From Chryseobacterium sp. MEBOG06 (lineage in GTDB: Bacteria; Bacteroidota; Bacteroidia; Flavobacteriales; Weeksellaceae), in assembly GCF_021869765.1 (NCBI RefSeq), contig NZ_CP084580.1, positions 682,001 to 746,000 on the forward strand: a stretch of 64,000 nt of DNA, read 5' to 3'. Below the pieces are notes generated by a model. That model made no database searches, was not told the origin of the DNA, and saw only the letters and a program-made list of their open reading frames with translations. The translations under genes were made by a program, and so were the position numbers. Shown here piece by piece: positions 1 to 8,608 of this stretch (position 1 is its first letter; every line of letters begins with the position of its first letter).

Positions 1-842
1 TTTCCAGGTTCTGCATCAATAATAGAAACATATTTAGTCTGTCCGGCTTCACTAAAGCTGTAGCATAAAGGTGAAGAAGAGTAGACCACAGGTTTTTCCT
101 TTGTTCCGATATTCTGAAAACCATGTAAATGTCCTAACGCTGTATATTGAATCTGCTCCGGAATACTGTCTGAAAATATCAGATCTGCATTTCCGATTTT
201 GATAGGTTTTTCCCCTTCCGGTTCCTCTAGTATTTCCGCTCCTCTTTTATTCATGTATAAATGAGCGGTCAGAAAGTTAATCCCTGAAGAGTCGCAAAAT
301 TCATCCGCAAGTTCTTTCCAGGTTTGTGAAAGTACTTTGTTGATTTCTTCTTCTTTATTTTCTCCAAAATATTCTTTTAAACGGATTTCGTTCGCAAAAG
401 GAGTGTGCAGTATCCTTACAGGAAAATTTATGTTTTCAATAGCCAATTCTATAAAACCGGCTTTTGATTTTGTTAGTTTAAAATAATCAGTACTGAAAGG
501 AATGATTTCAGCTTTTGGATGGCCTATGAGAATAATTCCGCATTCTCTGGCTAAAGGATCTGGAGCATTAATCAGATTCGGAGAATCATGATTTCCGGAA
601 ATAGCAATTACAGGACGTTTACCATTCTGTGATAAACGTTTTAATGTTTTATAAAAAAGTTCAACGGCTTCTACGCCCGGATTAAAATTATCAAAAAGAT
701 CTCCGGCAACCAGAACAAGATCAATGTTTTCTTTATCAGCAATTTCCGTAATCTCTTCCATCACCAGAATTTGCTCTTCCAGACGGGAAAAACGATCCAG
801 CCGTTTTCCCAGATGCCAGTCGGCTGTGTGGAGGATTTTCAT
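1..842 (-). CDS. sbcD: SbcD, exonuclease SbcCD nuclease subunit (partial, C-terminus outside window)
   Basis: This is a Mre11-type metallophosphoesterase, the nuclease subunit of the SbcCD complex that processes hairpins and double-strand ends. I read it directly from the reverse strand: ATG at 842-840, then about 280 residues open to the left edge of the window. Metal-binding motifs visible are D8-W-H10 near the start, GDLFDN at about 47-52, GNHD at about 83-86, and GHLH near residue 250. The C-terminal cap region lies outside the window, and the SbcC partner would be expected downstream, further left. A -7 element TAACTTTG sits at 875-868, giving a short leader. Family SbcD proteins run about 400 residues, so roughly 120 are missing here because of the window edge, not truncation. 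Confidence 0.9.
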   Translation of the reverse strand, partial: MKILHTADWHLGKRLDRFSRLEEQILVMEEITEIADKENIDLVLVAGDLFDNFNPGVEAVELFYKTLKRLSQNGKRPVIAISGNHDSPNLINAPDPLARECGIILIGHPKAEIIPFSTDYFKLTKSKAGFIELAIENINFPVRILHTPFANEIRLKEYFGENKEEEINKVLSQTWKELADEFCDSSGINFLTAHLYMNKRGAEILEEPEGEKPIKIGNADLIFSDSIPEQIQYTALGHLHGFQNIGTKEKPVVYSSSPLCYSFSEAGQTKYVSIIDAEPG

Positions 843-867
843 AAAAAGTTTATCATTATTTAATACC

Positions 868-875
868 CAAAGTTA
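868..875 (-). promoter_or_regulatory. -7 promoter element for sbcD
   Basis: The reverse strand reads TAACTTTG, matching the Bacteroidota consensus TAnnTTTG, 25 bases before the sbcD ATG. I did not find a convincing -33 TTG. Confidence 0.5.
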
Positions 876-966
876 AATGAAGTTTTAATTTTAAAAATGC
901 GGTTTACCTCAATGGATCAAGAAATATATTGAGGTAAAAATTCTCCTGTTTGAGGCCGCAAAATTT

Positions 967-1119
967 TCATAGTGTATTGTCGGCTTCTTTTGCTTTGAAA
1001 TCTTCGCGAATTTGTTTTAAACGTGCTTTCCTTTCTGCTTCTGCATTTTGTATTTTACGTTTTTTCTGATCAATTTTCTTTTTATTTTTTTTCCTGTTCG
1101 CTTCGTTATTTTTGCTCAT
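967..1119 (-). CDS. Small, highly basic protein of unknown function
   Basis: A 50-residue protein starting MSKNNEANRKK, very rich in Lys, Arg and Asn, predicted to be one charged helix with no membrane segment or cysteine. A longer frame starts at 1167 and adds 16 residues (MMKLFLTNKNYSLQKN), but the internal ATG at 1119 gives the compact basic protein and is my preferred start. I do not recognise a named family. The composition would fit a nucleic-acid or ribosome-associated peptide, which is inference only. It lies alone between sbcD and the divergent VF530 gene. Confidence 0.5.
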   Translation of the reverse strand: MSKNNEANRKKNKKKIDQKKRKIQNAEAERKARLKQIREDFKAKEADNTL

Positions 1120-1239
1120 ATTTTTCTGTAACGAATAATTTTTGTTGGTAAGAAATAGCTTCATCAAAAATACTAAAGATTAAGAGTTTAAACAATTTTA
1201 GTTGTTAAGTCTGATAAAATATTTTAATTTTACTGCTTT

Positions 1240-1491
1240 ATGGAAGAGAAATCAAAAGATCCCTTACACGGAAAAAGGCTTGATGCGATTCTTGAAGAGC
1301 TGGTAGAGTACTACAAAGGCTTCGAGAAATTAGGAGAGCAGATCAATATAAAATGTTTTACAGACAATCCTAGTATCAATTCTTCACTGAAATTTTTAAG
1401 GAAAACGCCCTGGGCAAGAACAAAAGTTGAAAGTCTGTATCTTTTTGTGCTGAGACAGAAAAAGAGAGACGAATCAAAAAAAGGAAACTAG
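1240..1491 (+). CDS. VF530 / DUF2132 family DNA-binding protein
   Basis: An 83-residue protein that matches the small VF530 (DUF2132) family along its whole length. Recognisable stretches are KDPLHGKRLDAILEELVEYY near the N-terminus and the conserved region around NPSINSSLKFLRKTPWAR, followed by a VESLYL segment. The family has a compact helical fold with double-stranded DNA binding reported for the type protein; the cellular role is not known. A short charged tail (KKRDESKKGN) follows the domain. The gene stands alone, divergent from the small basic protein on its left and about 110 bp before slyD. Confidence 0.88.
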   Translation: MEEKSKDPLHGKRLDAILEELVEYYKGFEKLGEQINIKCFTDNPSINSSLKFLRKTPWARTKVESLYLFVLRQKKRDESKKGN

Positions 1492-1553
1492 AAAGCTGGA
1501 TGTTGCTTTGAAATTCTTCTTTTAGCCCTTTTCTCTAAACAATCAAAAAACAG

Positions 1554-1561
1554 TATATTTG
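1554..1561 (+). promoter_or_regulatory. -7 promoter element for slyD
   Basis: TATATTTG matches TAnnTTTG exactly, 43 bases before the slyD ATG at 1604. Confidence 0.55.
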
Positions 1562-1603
1562 TGCTGTTAATCGTGAAAGGATTCGCGAAAAAAAATAGAA
1601 AAT

Positions 1604-2104
1604 ATGACAATTGAAAACAATCATGTTGTAGCTGTAAGTTACATACTTCATACAATTGAAGAGGATGGAAGCAAGGTTCTTGTAGAAGAAACAACAACAG
1701 AAAATCCACTAACATTTTTGTACGGTGTAGGAATGATGATTCCAAAGTTTGAACAAAATATCCTTGGTTTGAAAGCTGGTGATAAAGCTGCTTTTACAAT
1801 TCAGCCGGAAGAAGCTTATGGTGAGAAACAACCTGATGCTATCGCAGAATTGCCAATTGATATGTTTAAAGAATCTGGAATTCCTCCTGTAGGAGCTATT
1901 TTACCTTTATCTGATAACCAGGGGAATAATTTCCAGGCGTTTGTGGTAGAAGTAACTCCGGAAGCTGTAGTGGCAGACCTTAACCACCCAATGGCTGGTA
2001 AAGTTTTAGATTTCCAGGTGGAAATTTTAAATACTCGTCCCGCAACAGAGGAAGAATTGGCACACGGTCATGCTCATGGAGTTGACGGAACAGATGCACA
2101 CTAA
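1604..2104 (+). CDS. slyD: SlyD-type FKBP peptidyl-prolyl cis-trans isomerase
   Basis: A 166-residue FKBP-type prolyl isomerase with the SlyD layout. The FKBP core (about 8-70 and 125-146) is interrupted by the insert-in-flap chaperone domain (about 75-120). Diagnostic stretches are PLTFLYGVGMMIPKFE, GLKAGDKAAF, PEEAYGE, and DLNHPMAGKVLDFQVE. It should act in the cytoplasm on prolyl bonds of folding clients. The C-terminal tail has four histidines in AHGHAHG...DAH, a reduced version of the metal-binding His-rich tail of E. coli SlyD. It has its own -7 promoter and ends at a clear intrinsic terminator, so it is probably monocistronic. Confidence 0.95.
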   Translation: MTIENNHVVAVSYILHTIEEDGSKVLVEETTTENPLTFLYGVGMMIPKFEQNILGLKAGDKAAFTIQPEEAYGEKQPDAIAELPIDMFKESGIPPVGAILPLSDNQGNNFQAFVVEVTPEAVVADLNHPMAGKVLDFQVEILNTRPATEEELAHGHAHGVDGTDAH

Positions 2105-2114
2105 AAAATAATAT

Positions 2115-2144
2115 AAATGTCCGGTTTTTTCGGACATTTTTTTT
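2115..2144 (+). terminator. Intrinsic terminator after slyD
   Basis: Stem ATGTCCG (2117-2123) pairs with CGGACAT (2131-2137) and is followed by a run of T to 2144. Confidence 0.85.
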
Positions 2145-2163
2145 ATAATACCAGTAAAGAAAA

Positions 2164-2192
2164 AATAAACCACAGGACTTCTGTGGTTTATT
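2164..2192 (-). terminator. Hairpin, probable terminator for leftward transcription from ychJ
   Basis: A 12-bp perfect stem (2164-2175 with 2181-2192, 5-nt loop). On the reverse strand it is followed by a T-rich run (2165-2156). It therefore fits a leftward terminator facing the rightward slyD terminator. Confidence 0.7.
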
Positions 2193-2231
2193 CTTATTTA
2201 TAGGCTATAATTAGCTATTTGCCGGTTATTA

Positions 2232-2402
2232 TCATAAAGTATTAAAGGGAACTATAATTTTAGAATTAGAATTGATTTTAAAACCATTCTGATCTTTCAC
2301 GGAATACTGAACCGGAAATTGATTAGCATATACAATGACTATATTGAAGCAGCTGAACCAGCAACACAAAATCAGTGAAGTCTAAATAATCTTTTTCTTC
2401 AC
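2232..2402 (-). pseudogene. Remnant of a small exported-protein gene, with an in-frame TAG
   Basis: The reverse strand reads GTG at 2402, four lysine/isoleucine-type codons, then TAG at 2384-2382. After that, about 50 sense codons run to TGA at 2234-2232. The translated parts look like a signal peptide start (KKKII), a hydrophobic Cys-containing stretch (TSLILCCWFSCFNIVIVYAN) and a plausible mature C-terminus (VQYSVKDQNGFKINSNSKI). Changing TAG to TTG would restore a 56-residue exported peptide. It begins right after the ychJ stop. I do not recognise a family. The alternative is chance, or a larger gene eroded at its 5' end. Confidence 0.35.
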
Positions 2403-2406
2403 TTCA

Positions 2407-2784
2407 TTAATCCAAAAATTCACCTGAAACATAATACCAGCGGTTATGCATTTTCTGGAAAAAAGAGAATTCATGGTGGAGCTGTGGATGCCCGTCCTGA
2501 TCTGTATAATAGGCTTTAAACTCTACCTGATTTAAAGCAGGAGTTCTTATGATTTCCAGTTTTGTCCATTGATTGATTTCTCCCCATTCCTGAAGATCTG
2601 CTTTATTGTGGTATTTTCGTTTTCCAGGAAGAGTAGTCTCCATTAAATATTCTCCATTAGGAATAGCAAAAGCTGAAAATCTTGAGCGCATCAATGCTTC
2701 AGCGGTAGGAGCTTGCTTTTCTCCCGTATGATAAGGCTTGCAGCATTCTTCGTAAGATTTTCCTGAACAGCAGGGACAATTCAT
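2407..2784 (-). CDS. YchJ family SEC-C metal-binding protein
   Basis: A 125-residue protein of the YchJ (UPF0225) family. The N-terminal SEC-C type zinc motif reads CPCCSGKSYEECC (residues 3-15), followed by PYHTGEKQAPTAEALMRSRFSAF and an NTF2-like core. The family is widespread, but its function is not established. The second SEC-C motif that some longer YchJ proteins carry at the C-terminus is absent. A leftward -7 element lies at 2817-2810. It is transcribed away from the dcp gene, and palindromic repeats lie in its upstream spacer. Confidence 0.88.
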   Translation of the reverse strand: MNCPCCSGKSYEECCKPYHTGEKQAPTAEALMRSRFSAFAIPNGEYLMETTLPGKRKYHNKADLQEWGEINQWTKLEIIRTPALNQVEFKAYYTDQDGHPQLHHEFSFFQKMHNRWYYVSGEFLD

Positions 2785-2809
2785 ATAATGTATTTAAAAT
2801 TGTAAACGG

Positions 2810-2817
2810 CAAAAATA
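2810..2817 (-). promoter_or_regulatory. -7 promoter element for the ychJ-like gene
   Basis: The reverse strand reads TATTTTTG, matching TAnnTTTG, 25 bases before the ATG at 2784. Confidence 0.5.
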
Positions 2818-2831
2818 ACAAATATCAGCAG

Positions 2832-2887
2832 AACCGGGCTTTGGCCCGTTAAAAAAAATAAATAAATAGTTCCAACGGCTTTAGCCG
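2832..2887. repeat. Two GGCTTTAGCC-type palindromes
   Basis: CGGGC-TTTG-GCCCG at 2835-2848 and CGGCT-TT-AGCCG at 2876-2887 lie 27 bp apart between ychJ and dcp. A third copy of the same core is at 26089-26106. These look like a short interspersed palindrome family rather than terminators, because neither is followed by a T-run on the ychJ/dcp strand. Confidence 0.6.
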
Positions 2888-2893
2888 AAACAT

Positions 2894-2926
2894 AAAAAAA
2901 GAAGCACTCTTTTAAAGAATGCTTCT
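2894..2926 (-). terminator. Intrinsic terminator after dcp
   Basis: On the reverse strand AGAAGCA (2926-2920) pairs with TGCTTCT (2906-2900), followed by a T-run (2900-2894). Confidence 0.8.
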
Positions 2927-2933
2927 GATGTAT

Positions 2934-5075
2934 TTATTTAATAAACCCTCTGTTTCTTAATAAAGGTTTAATATCCGGATCATGTCCTGTGAAATCTCTG
3001 AATGCCTGATTAAGGTCTACAGAATTCCCTACAGAAAGAATATATTTTCTGAAACGGTCACCATTTTCTCTCGTTAGTCCACCATTCTTACTGATCCATT
3101 CCCATGCATCATTATCCAATGTTTCAGACCATAGATAAGCATAGTATCCAGCAGAATATCCACCACCCCAAATATGGGCAAAATAAGGAGTATGGTATCT
3201 TGGCGGAACTGTTGCTAAAGTAAATCCGTGGCTTGCCAGAGATTGTTTTTCAAAATCTAGAACAGGAATAAACTGACTTTCGTTAGTTACTGTGTGCCAA
3301 TCCATATCCAGTTCAGCAGCAGAAACCAATTCAGTGGTCATATACCCCTGATTGAAAGTCGCTGCCTTTTTAATTTTCTCTACTAAAGCCTGAGGAATGG
3401 GTTGTTTTGTTTCGTAATGTACCGCATAGTTTTTAAGAACTACAGGGTCTAAAGCCCAATGCTCATTAATCTGTGAAGGGAATTCCACAAAATCTCTTGG
3501 TACGTTTGTCCCAGAAAGAGAAGGATATTTCTGGCTTGCAAACATTCCGTGAATAGAGTGGCCAAATTCATGGAAGATTGTTGAAACATCATCATAGCTT
3601 ATTAATGACGGCTTTCCAGGAGCCGGTTTCTGGTAATTGTAGCAGTTTACAATGACAGGTTTTGTTCCCAATAAATAAGACTGTTCAACAAAATTACTCA
3701 TCCAGGCACCTCCGTTTTTAGAATCTCTTGTGTAGAAATCCAGATAATAGATAGCAATAGATTTTCCGTCATGATCGAAAACTTCATATGTAACTACGTC
3801 AGGATGATAAACAGGAAGATCTGTTCTTTTTTTGAAGGTCAGGCCATAGAATTTTTCTGCAGCGAAGAAAACTCCTTTTTCAAGAACAGTAGTGATTTCA
3901 AAATAAGGTTTTATCTGGCTTTCATCAAGATCAAATTTAGCTTTTCTTACCTGCTCAGCATAGAAATTCCAGTCCCAGGGCTCTACCTGGAAACCTCCCT
4001 TTTGCTGGTCGATAAGATCCTGAATATCTTTTGCTTCTCGTCTTGCCGTTTCCACCGCAGGAGTAGCAATCTGGTTCATCAGTTTAGTGGCAGCTTCCGG
4101 AGTTTTTGCCATCTGATCCTGAAGTTTCCATGCTGCAAAGTTTTTCTTACCCAGAGTCTGAGCTTTTTTCAGTCTCAGTTTAGCCAGTTTTTCAATCGTT
4201 TCTCTGGTATCATTAGCATCTCCTTTCTCAGCTCTTGTCCACGAAGCTTTAAACAGCTTTTCTCTGGTGGCTCTGTTTTTTAAGTTTTGTAAAAGAGGCT
4301 GCTGTGTTGTATTTTGTAGAGCCAGAAGGTATTTTCCAGGCTGTCCTGCAGTTTTGGCATCAGCGGCGGCGGCTTCAATTTCATCAGAAGAAAGTCCGTC
4401 CAGTTCTTTTGCATCAGCAAAGAATACTCCACCTTGCTTTCTTGCTTCCAACAGTTTATTGGCATATTGCGTGGAAAGAGAGGCCAGGTCCTGATTAATC
4501 TGCTTCAGCTTTTCTTTATCTGTTTCAGAGAGATTAGCTCCTGCAATTTCAAAGTTTTGCTTATAAAATTGTACAAGTCTTTTACTTTCAGGGTCAAGAC
4601 CATCTTCTTTGATGGATTTTATTCTTTTATAAAGATTTTCATTCAGGTACATTTTATCAGAATGTGCCGCAAAAATAGGGGCATATTCTTCATCTAAAGC
4701 CTGCAGAGTAGGGTTGGTATTTGCACTGGTAAGATTAGAGAATACAATTTGTGCTCTTCTTAATACTTCACCGCTTTTTTCCAGAGCAACGATTGTATTT
4801 TCAAAAGTAGGTGCAGCTGGATTGTTGGCAATTTTTACAATTTCAGCTTCGTGCTGTTTTAAACCAAAATCAAAAGCAGGTTTGAAATGCTCATTTTTGA
4901 TTTTGTCAAATTCCGGAGCTTCATATTGAAGCTTGCTCTTCTTCATGAAAGGATTTGAAGATAAAGACGGGTCAGGTGCAGGAAGCTCCTGTTGTGTATC
5001 GGTCTGTTTCATTGTAGTACAAGATTGATTGAACGCCAAGGCAGAAATTAATAATACCGATGAAATATTCTTCAT
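2934..5075 (-). CDS. dcp: M3 family peptidyl-dipeptidase (Dcp-like) lipoprotein
   Basis: A 713-residue zinc metallopeptidase of the M3 (thimet oligopeptidase/Dcp) family, expected to remove dipeptides from the C-terminus of peptides. The zinc motif HEFGH is at 502-506, within SYDDVSTIFHEFGHSIHG. Downstream is the expected QINEHWALDP and the GYYAYLWSE region close to the end. The N-terminus (MKNISSVLLISALAF then NQSC) is a lipoprotein-type signal peptide with Cys19, so the enzyme is probably membrane-anchored and periplasmic. E. coli Dcp is soluble. It is monocistronic, flanked by a terminator on the left and a 255-bp spacer on the right. Confidence 0.93.
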   Translation of the reverse strand: MKNISSVLLISALAFNQSCTTMKQTDTQQELPAPDPSLSSNPFMKKSKLQYEAPEFDKIKNEHFKPAFDFGLKQHEAEIVKIANNPAAPTFENTIVALEKSGEVLRRAQIVFSNLTSANTNPTLQALDEEYAPIFAAHSDKMYLNENLYKRIKSIKEDGLDPESKRLVQFYKQNFEIAGANLSETDKEKLKQINQDLASLSTQYANKLLEARKQGGVFFADAKELDGLSSDEIEAAAADAKTAGQPGKYLLALQNTTQQPLLQNLKNRATREKLFKASWTRAEKGDANDTRETIEKLAKLRLKKAQTLGKKNFAAWKLQDQMAKTPEAATKLMNQIATPAVETARREAKDIQDLIDQQKGGFQVEPWDWNFYAEQVRKAKFDLDESQIKPYFEITTVLEKGVFFAAEKFYGLTFKKRTDLPVYHPDVVTYEVFDHDGKSIAIYYLDFYTRDSKNGGAWMSNFVEQSYLLGTKPVIVNCYNYQKPAPGKPSLISYDDVSTIFHEFGHSIHGMFASQKYPSLSGTNVPRDFVEFPSQINEHWALDPVVLKNYAVHYETKQPIPQALVEKIKKAATFNQGYMTTELVSAAELDMDWHTVTNESQFIPVLDFEKQSLASHGFTLATVPPRYHTPYFAHIWGGGYSAGYYAYLWSETLDNDAWEWISKNGGLTRENGDRFRKYILSVGNSVDLNQAFRDFTGHDPDIKPLLRNRGFIK

Positions 5076-5330
5076 AAATATAGTTGTTATTAAAGCATAA
5101 AGATATTAAAAACTTGCATCATAGAATCTATTTTGGCAGATGTATTTGCTGAAATAGCGTAATGGGTGTTTTTCAGGAGAATAAACCAAGCGTTATAAAG
5201 TTCACTATTTTTATTCTTACCATATGCATTATGGAAAATGACACTATTTTCAATTGTAATGTAATATTTTTTATAAATTAGTTGTCTTTTAAATAAGAAA
5301 TTAATTAAATAATCTAAAAAATAAATAAAC

Positions 5331-6146
5331 ATGAAAAAAGGAACTCTTTTTATTTTTTCGGCCTTAGTGGTTTTAGCCTCTTGTAATGAAAAACACGAGA
5401 GAAGAAACAACGAAAAAAGCAGCTGGGTAGAGAAGGTGGTTACTACAGAAAGTGGCCCGATACAGCATAAGGAATTTACAGGAGATTTTGATGAAATTCA
5501 GGTTTCCCAGGCTATTGAGGCTGAAGTCATAAAATCAGAAACAGAGAAGGTGGAAATTTCAGCTCCACAAAGCATCATCAATGAAATTTTGGTGGAAAAT
5601 GAAGGAGGGAAGCTTCATATTCATTATAAACCTGGAATCAGAGTTATGAATATCAATAAGGTGACTGCAAAGATTTATACTAAAGATTTTAGTAAAATTT
5701 TTGCTGACTCAGCAGCAAGAATTGATGTGAAAGATAAATTTACTCAGGAAAAAACAAATATTGAAGTATCTAGTGCCGGCAGCATCTCAGGAAACCTGGA
5801 AGCTAATGATATGGATATTAATATCAGCAGCAGCAGTAGTTTCAGCGGGAAGATATGGGCTGTAAATCTTGATATTGAATCATCCTCAGGTTCTAGTCTT
5901 GATATTTCTGGAAAAGCAAAACATGCAGATATCAGTGCTTCTTCAGGCAGCAGTATTTCAGCAAAAGATGTCATTGCAGAAAATGTGGAAGCTGATGCAT
6001 CCAGTGGGGCAAGCATTGAAATAGGAGCTGCTTCCAGCGTGAAAGCAAGTGCATCTTCAGGAGGCAGTGTGAATATTGCTAAGAAAGGAGAGCTCAAAAA
6101 TGTCAGCAAAGAAGAAAGCAGTGGAGGAAGTGTAAACATCCAGTAA
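5331..6146 (+). CDS. Head-GIN domain (DUF2807) lipoprotein
   Basis: A 271-residue putative auto-transporter adhesin head GIN domain protein (DUF2807). The signal peptide ends in a clear lipobox, VVLASC, with Cys18. The mature part holds a short linker then repeating beta-strand rungs rich in Ser/Gly/Ala. Short SSGSS/SSGAS/SSGGS motifs recur from about residue 165 to the end, as expected for a right-handed beta-helix-like fold. The function of these lipoproteins is unknown, and they are common in Bacteroidota envelopes. The stop codon is 1 bp from that of the convergent antiporter gene, with no terminator between. Confidence 0.85.
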   Translation: MKKGTLFIFSALVVLASCNEKHERRNNEKSSWVEKVVTTESGPIQHKEFTGDFDEIQVSQAIEAEVIKSETEKVEISAPQSIINEILVENEGGKLHIHYKPGIRVMNINKVTAKIYTKDFSKIFADSAARIDVKDKFTQEKTNIEVSSAGSISGNLEANDMDINISSSSSFSGKIWAVNLDIESSSGSSLDISGKAKHADISASSGSSISAKDVIAENVEADASSGASIEIGAASSVKASASSGGSVNIAKKGELKNVSKEESSGGSVNIQ

Positions 6147-6147
6147 A

Positions 6148-8031
6148 TCATTCCTGAGATTCTTCTTCATCTTCTTCAGCCGATGAGGAAGAGTCCCAGT
6201 TTCTATGATCAAAATTAAGATTATCATAAGCTAATAATTCCTCCTCACGCTGGAGGATTTCTTTTGTACTGAATAAAGTAACATCCTGGTCTTCTGCCAT
6301 TTTTGCCAGTTTTCTTACAGAGGCCTTATCAATAGCCATAAATCTTTGTCCAAGACGTCTGGCAGCATACTTTCTCATTCCTGTTTCATGAAGTACATCT
6401 ACGGCCATATCCACGGCTGTTCCTAATGTTTCACGGTAAATATGATTGATTCCGTTATTAAGATATTCATAGGCATCAATTCTGTTTTTTGCCCTTACAA
6501 AAATTTTCACATCGGGATAATGCTCACGTACCAATTCTGCAATAAACATATTGTCATCAGGATCATCGAGGCACAACACCAGAATCTCGGCATCTTCAAT
6601 TCCTGCAGCTCTTAAAATAGGAATTCTGGTAGCATCACCATAATAAACCTTAAAGCCATAGCTTCTCAGCAGCTTCACACGGTCCGAATCTCTGTCCAGA
6701 ACAGTGGCCGAAATTTTATTCGCTTTTAAAAGACGTCCCACGGTACTTCCAAAATGCCCGAATCCTACGATGATGATCTTTTTTTGAGCTACATCACTGT
6801 CGAGAATATTGAAATCATGATCTTCTTCAGGTATTTCTTTAATGAATTTCGGGGTTATAAAACGTTCATTAATGATCAGAAGGATAGGAGTGATGCACAT
6901 CGTAATAGCTGTAACAGCCATTAATTGTGCATTAAGTTCCGGACTTAGAAGATAGAGGTCCGAAGCATAGTTGATCAGGACAAAAGCAAATTCTCCTACC
7001 TGCGAAAGGGCAAAAGCATAGAAAAAACTCTGTGGAGTATCTATTTTGAAAAATTTTCCGATAGCATACAAAACGACGAACTTCACACTTAGTACCGCAA
7101 AAACAGTACTGAAAATAAATAAAGGATCTTTTTGAATGATATTGAAATTGATCGTTGAGCCAACACTGACAAAAAAAACAGCTAAAAGCAGTCCTTTAAA
7201 CGGATTGATCTGTGCTTCCAGTTCATGCCTGAACTCACTGTTGGCAAGCATTACCCCTGCAAGGAAAGCTCCTAATGCAGGAGAAAGCCCAATAACAATC
7301 ATCAGTTCAGAGACACCAATAACAAGAAATAAAGACGAAGCGGTCAACAGTTCCGTCATCCCGGATTTAGAAACGTAGCGTAGAAAAGGTACGAATACAT
7401 ACCTGCCTAATAAAATCAATAAAACAACCCCGAAAATTACAGTGCCTGCCTGAAGCCATTCCGGAAGTCTCTGTATCAGGATCTGGATTTCGTTATCATG
7501 ATGTTTTGCTTTATAATTGGCAATAATGGGAAGAATTGCCAAAATAGGAATGACAGAAATATCCTGAAATAAAAGGGTAGAGAATGAGGCTTCTCCTGCT
7601 GTGGTTTTAAGATTGTTTTTTTCCTGTAATGTCTGCAGAACAATAGCTGTAGAAGATAAGGCAAAACACATAGCAACAGCTATCGCTTTATCTACCCTCC
7701 ATCCGACAGTGATAAATACTATGAAGAGTAATGAAATGGTGAGAAGCATCTGAGAGAGACCCAATCCCATTATTTTCTTCCGCATTTCCCAGAATTTCCG
7801 GGGTTCCAGTTCCAGACCTACAATAAAAAGGAGCATAATTACACCAAATTCACTGGCATGCATGATATCATTTACATTATTTCCCGTGAGTCTGAGTACA
7901 TAGGGTCCTATAATGATTCCTCCTAAAATATATCCGATAACAGAACTCAATCCGAATTTTCTGGCTAATGGAACCATAATAATGGCTACACCCAGAAAAA
8001 TTAATGTGTTCATCGCTAAGCTGGATTCCAT
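6148..8031 (-). CDS. KefB/KefC-type cation:proton antiporter with RCK (TrkA-N) domain
   Basis: A 627-residue CPA2 family antiporter. Residues 1 to about 385 form the membrane domain with 12 or so helices, including the LFIVGLELEPRKFW, LSSTAIVLQTL and LFQDISVIPILA stretches typical of Kef proteins, and SQVGEFAFVL late in the domain. Residues about 418-535 form an RCK N-domain with the Rossmann loop GFGHFG at 423-428 and an acidic residue closing the second strand (LDRD). The C-terminal tail is Ser/Glu-rich. It lies 3 bp downstream of a KefF-like flavoprotein, so the two genes form an operon. This suggests potassium or proton efflux gated through the RCK domain. The gating ligand cannot be read from sequence. 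Confidence 0.9.
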   Translation of the reverse strand: MESSLAMNTLIFLGVAIIMVPLARKFGLSSVIGYILGGIIIGPYVLRLTGNNVNDIMHASEFGVIMLLFIVGLELEPRKFWEMRKKIMGLGLSQMLLTISLLFIVFITVGWRVDKAIAVAMCFALSSTAIVLQTLQEKNNLKTTAGEASFSTLLFQDISVIPILAILPIIANYKAKHHDNEIQILIQRLPEWLQAGTVIFGVVLLILLGRYVFVPFLRYVSKSGMTELLTASSLFLVIGVSELMIVIGLSPALGAFLAGVMLANSEFRHELEAQINPFKGLLLAVFFVSVGSTINFNIIQKDPLFIFSTVFAVLSVKFVVLYAIGKFFKIDTPQSFFYAFALSQVGEFAFVLINYASDLYLLSPELNAQLMAVTAITMCITPILLIINERFITPKFIKEIPEEDHDFNILDSDVAQKKIIIVGFGHFGSTVGRLLKANKISATVLDRDSDRVKLLRSYGFKVYYGDATRIPILRAAGIEDAEILVLCLDDPDDNMFIAELVREHYPDVKIFVRAKNRIDAYEYLNNGINHIYRETLGTAVDMAVDVLHETGMRKYAARRLGQRFMAIDKASVRKLAKMAEDQDVTLFSTKEILQREEELLAYDNLNFDHRNWDSSSSAEEDEEESQE

Positions 8032-8034
8032 ATG

Positions 8035-8556
8035 CTATTGATTGAGTAGTTCTGTAAATTCTTTTTTGTGTAAAATAATGTCTTTTTTTGAAAGCTTATT
8101 GGCTTCGTATACGATCTTAATATGTTTGATATTAGCCTTGAAAACCTTTAGTGAAACAATCAGCCCGCTGATGAGTTCATCAATGGTATATCCATAAGTT
8201 CCGTTTTTACTGAAAGATCTTTCTTTACCGCCTGTTGTAATCAGGATATAGACCTCTTTTCCTTCTAATGGATTGTACTCGCCTTCTTTGAGCCAGTCTC
8301 TATCGAAAACCTCATCTATCCACAAGCGGAGGAGGGGAGGCATTCCAAACCATATTAATGGAAACTGGAATACGAAACGGTCATAGTTCTTAAGGCGTTT
8401 TCTTTCTCTGAAAGCGGCAATATGGAAGTCAGGATATTCTTCGTAAAGATCTCTCAAGGTATAATGCTGGTGGCGGACGTAGAAATTGATAAGCTCTACA
8501 TTCGAATTGGAGTGCTCCAGATAAGGGTGTGCAAATACTACCAGCGTCTTCTTCAT
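8035..8556 (-). CDS. KefF-like NAD(P)H oxidoreductase (flavodoxin fold)
   Basis: A 173-residue member of the NQO1/MdaB/KefF flavoprotein family. It opens with VVFAHPYLEHSNSN (FMN phosphate loop) and contains FQFPLIWFGMPPLLRLWIDEVF and the LITTGGKERSFS segment, all family signatures. KefF proteins are quinone reductases that bind KefC and are needed for its full activity. The antiporter gene begins 3 bp downstream on the same strand, which supports that pairing here. A 202-bp spacer upstream holds two inverted repeats that may carry regulatory sites. Confidence 0.9.
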   Translation of the reverse strand: MKKTLVVFAHPYLEHSNSNVELINFYVRHQHYTLRDLYEEYPDFHIAAFRERKRLKNYDRFVFQFPLIWFGMPPLLRLWIDEVFDRDWLKEGEYNPLEGKEVYILITTGGKERSFSKNGTYGYTIDELISGLIVSLKVFKANIKHIKIVYEANKLSKKDIILHKKEFTELLNQ

Positions 8557-8608
8557 AATCCTGTTTTCAGTAAATATAGTGAAAAAATATTGAATAAAAG
8601 GTGGTTTT

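Noticed and set aside
3771..4697. Several rightward frames across the dcp gene
   Set aside because: They are antisense shadows with Phe/Leu-rich composition and no recognisable motif; dcp is intact beneath them.
5090..5410. 106-codon leftward frame in the spacer before the GIN-domain gene
   Set aside because: It overlaps the strong GIN-gene start on the other strand, is A/T-rich and has no motif. The 255-bp spacer holds no other convincing feature.
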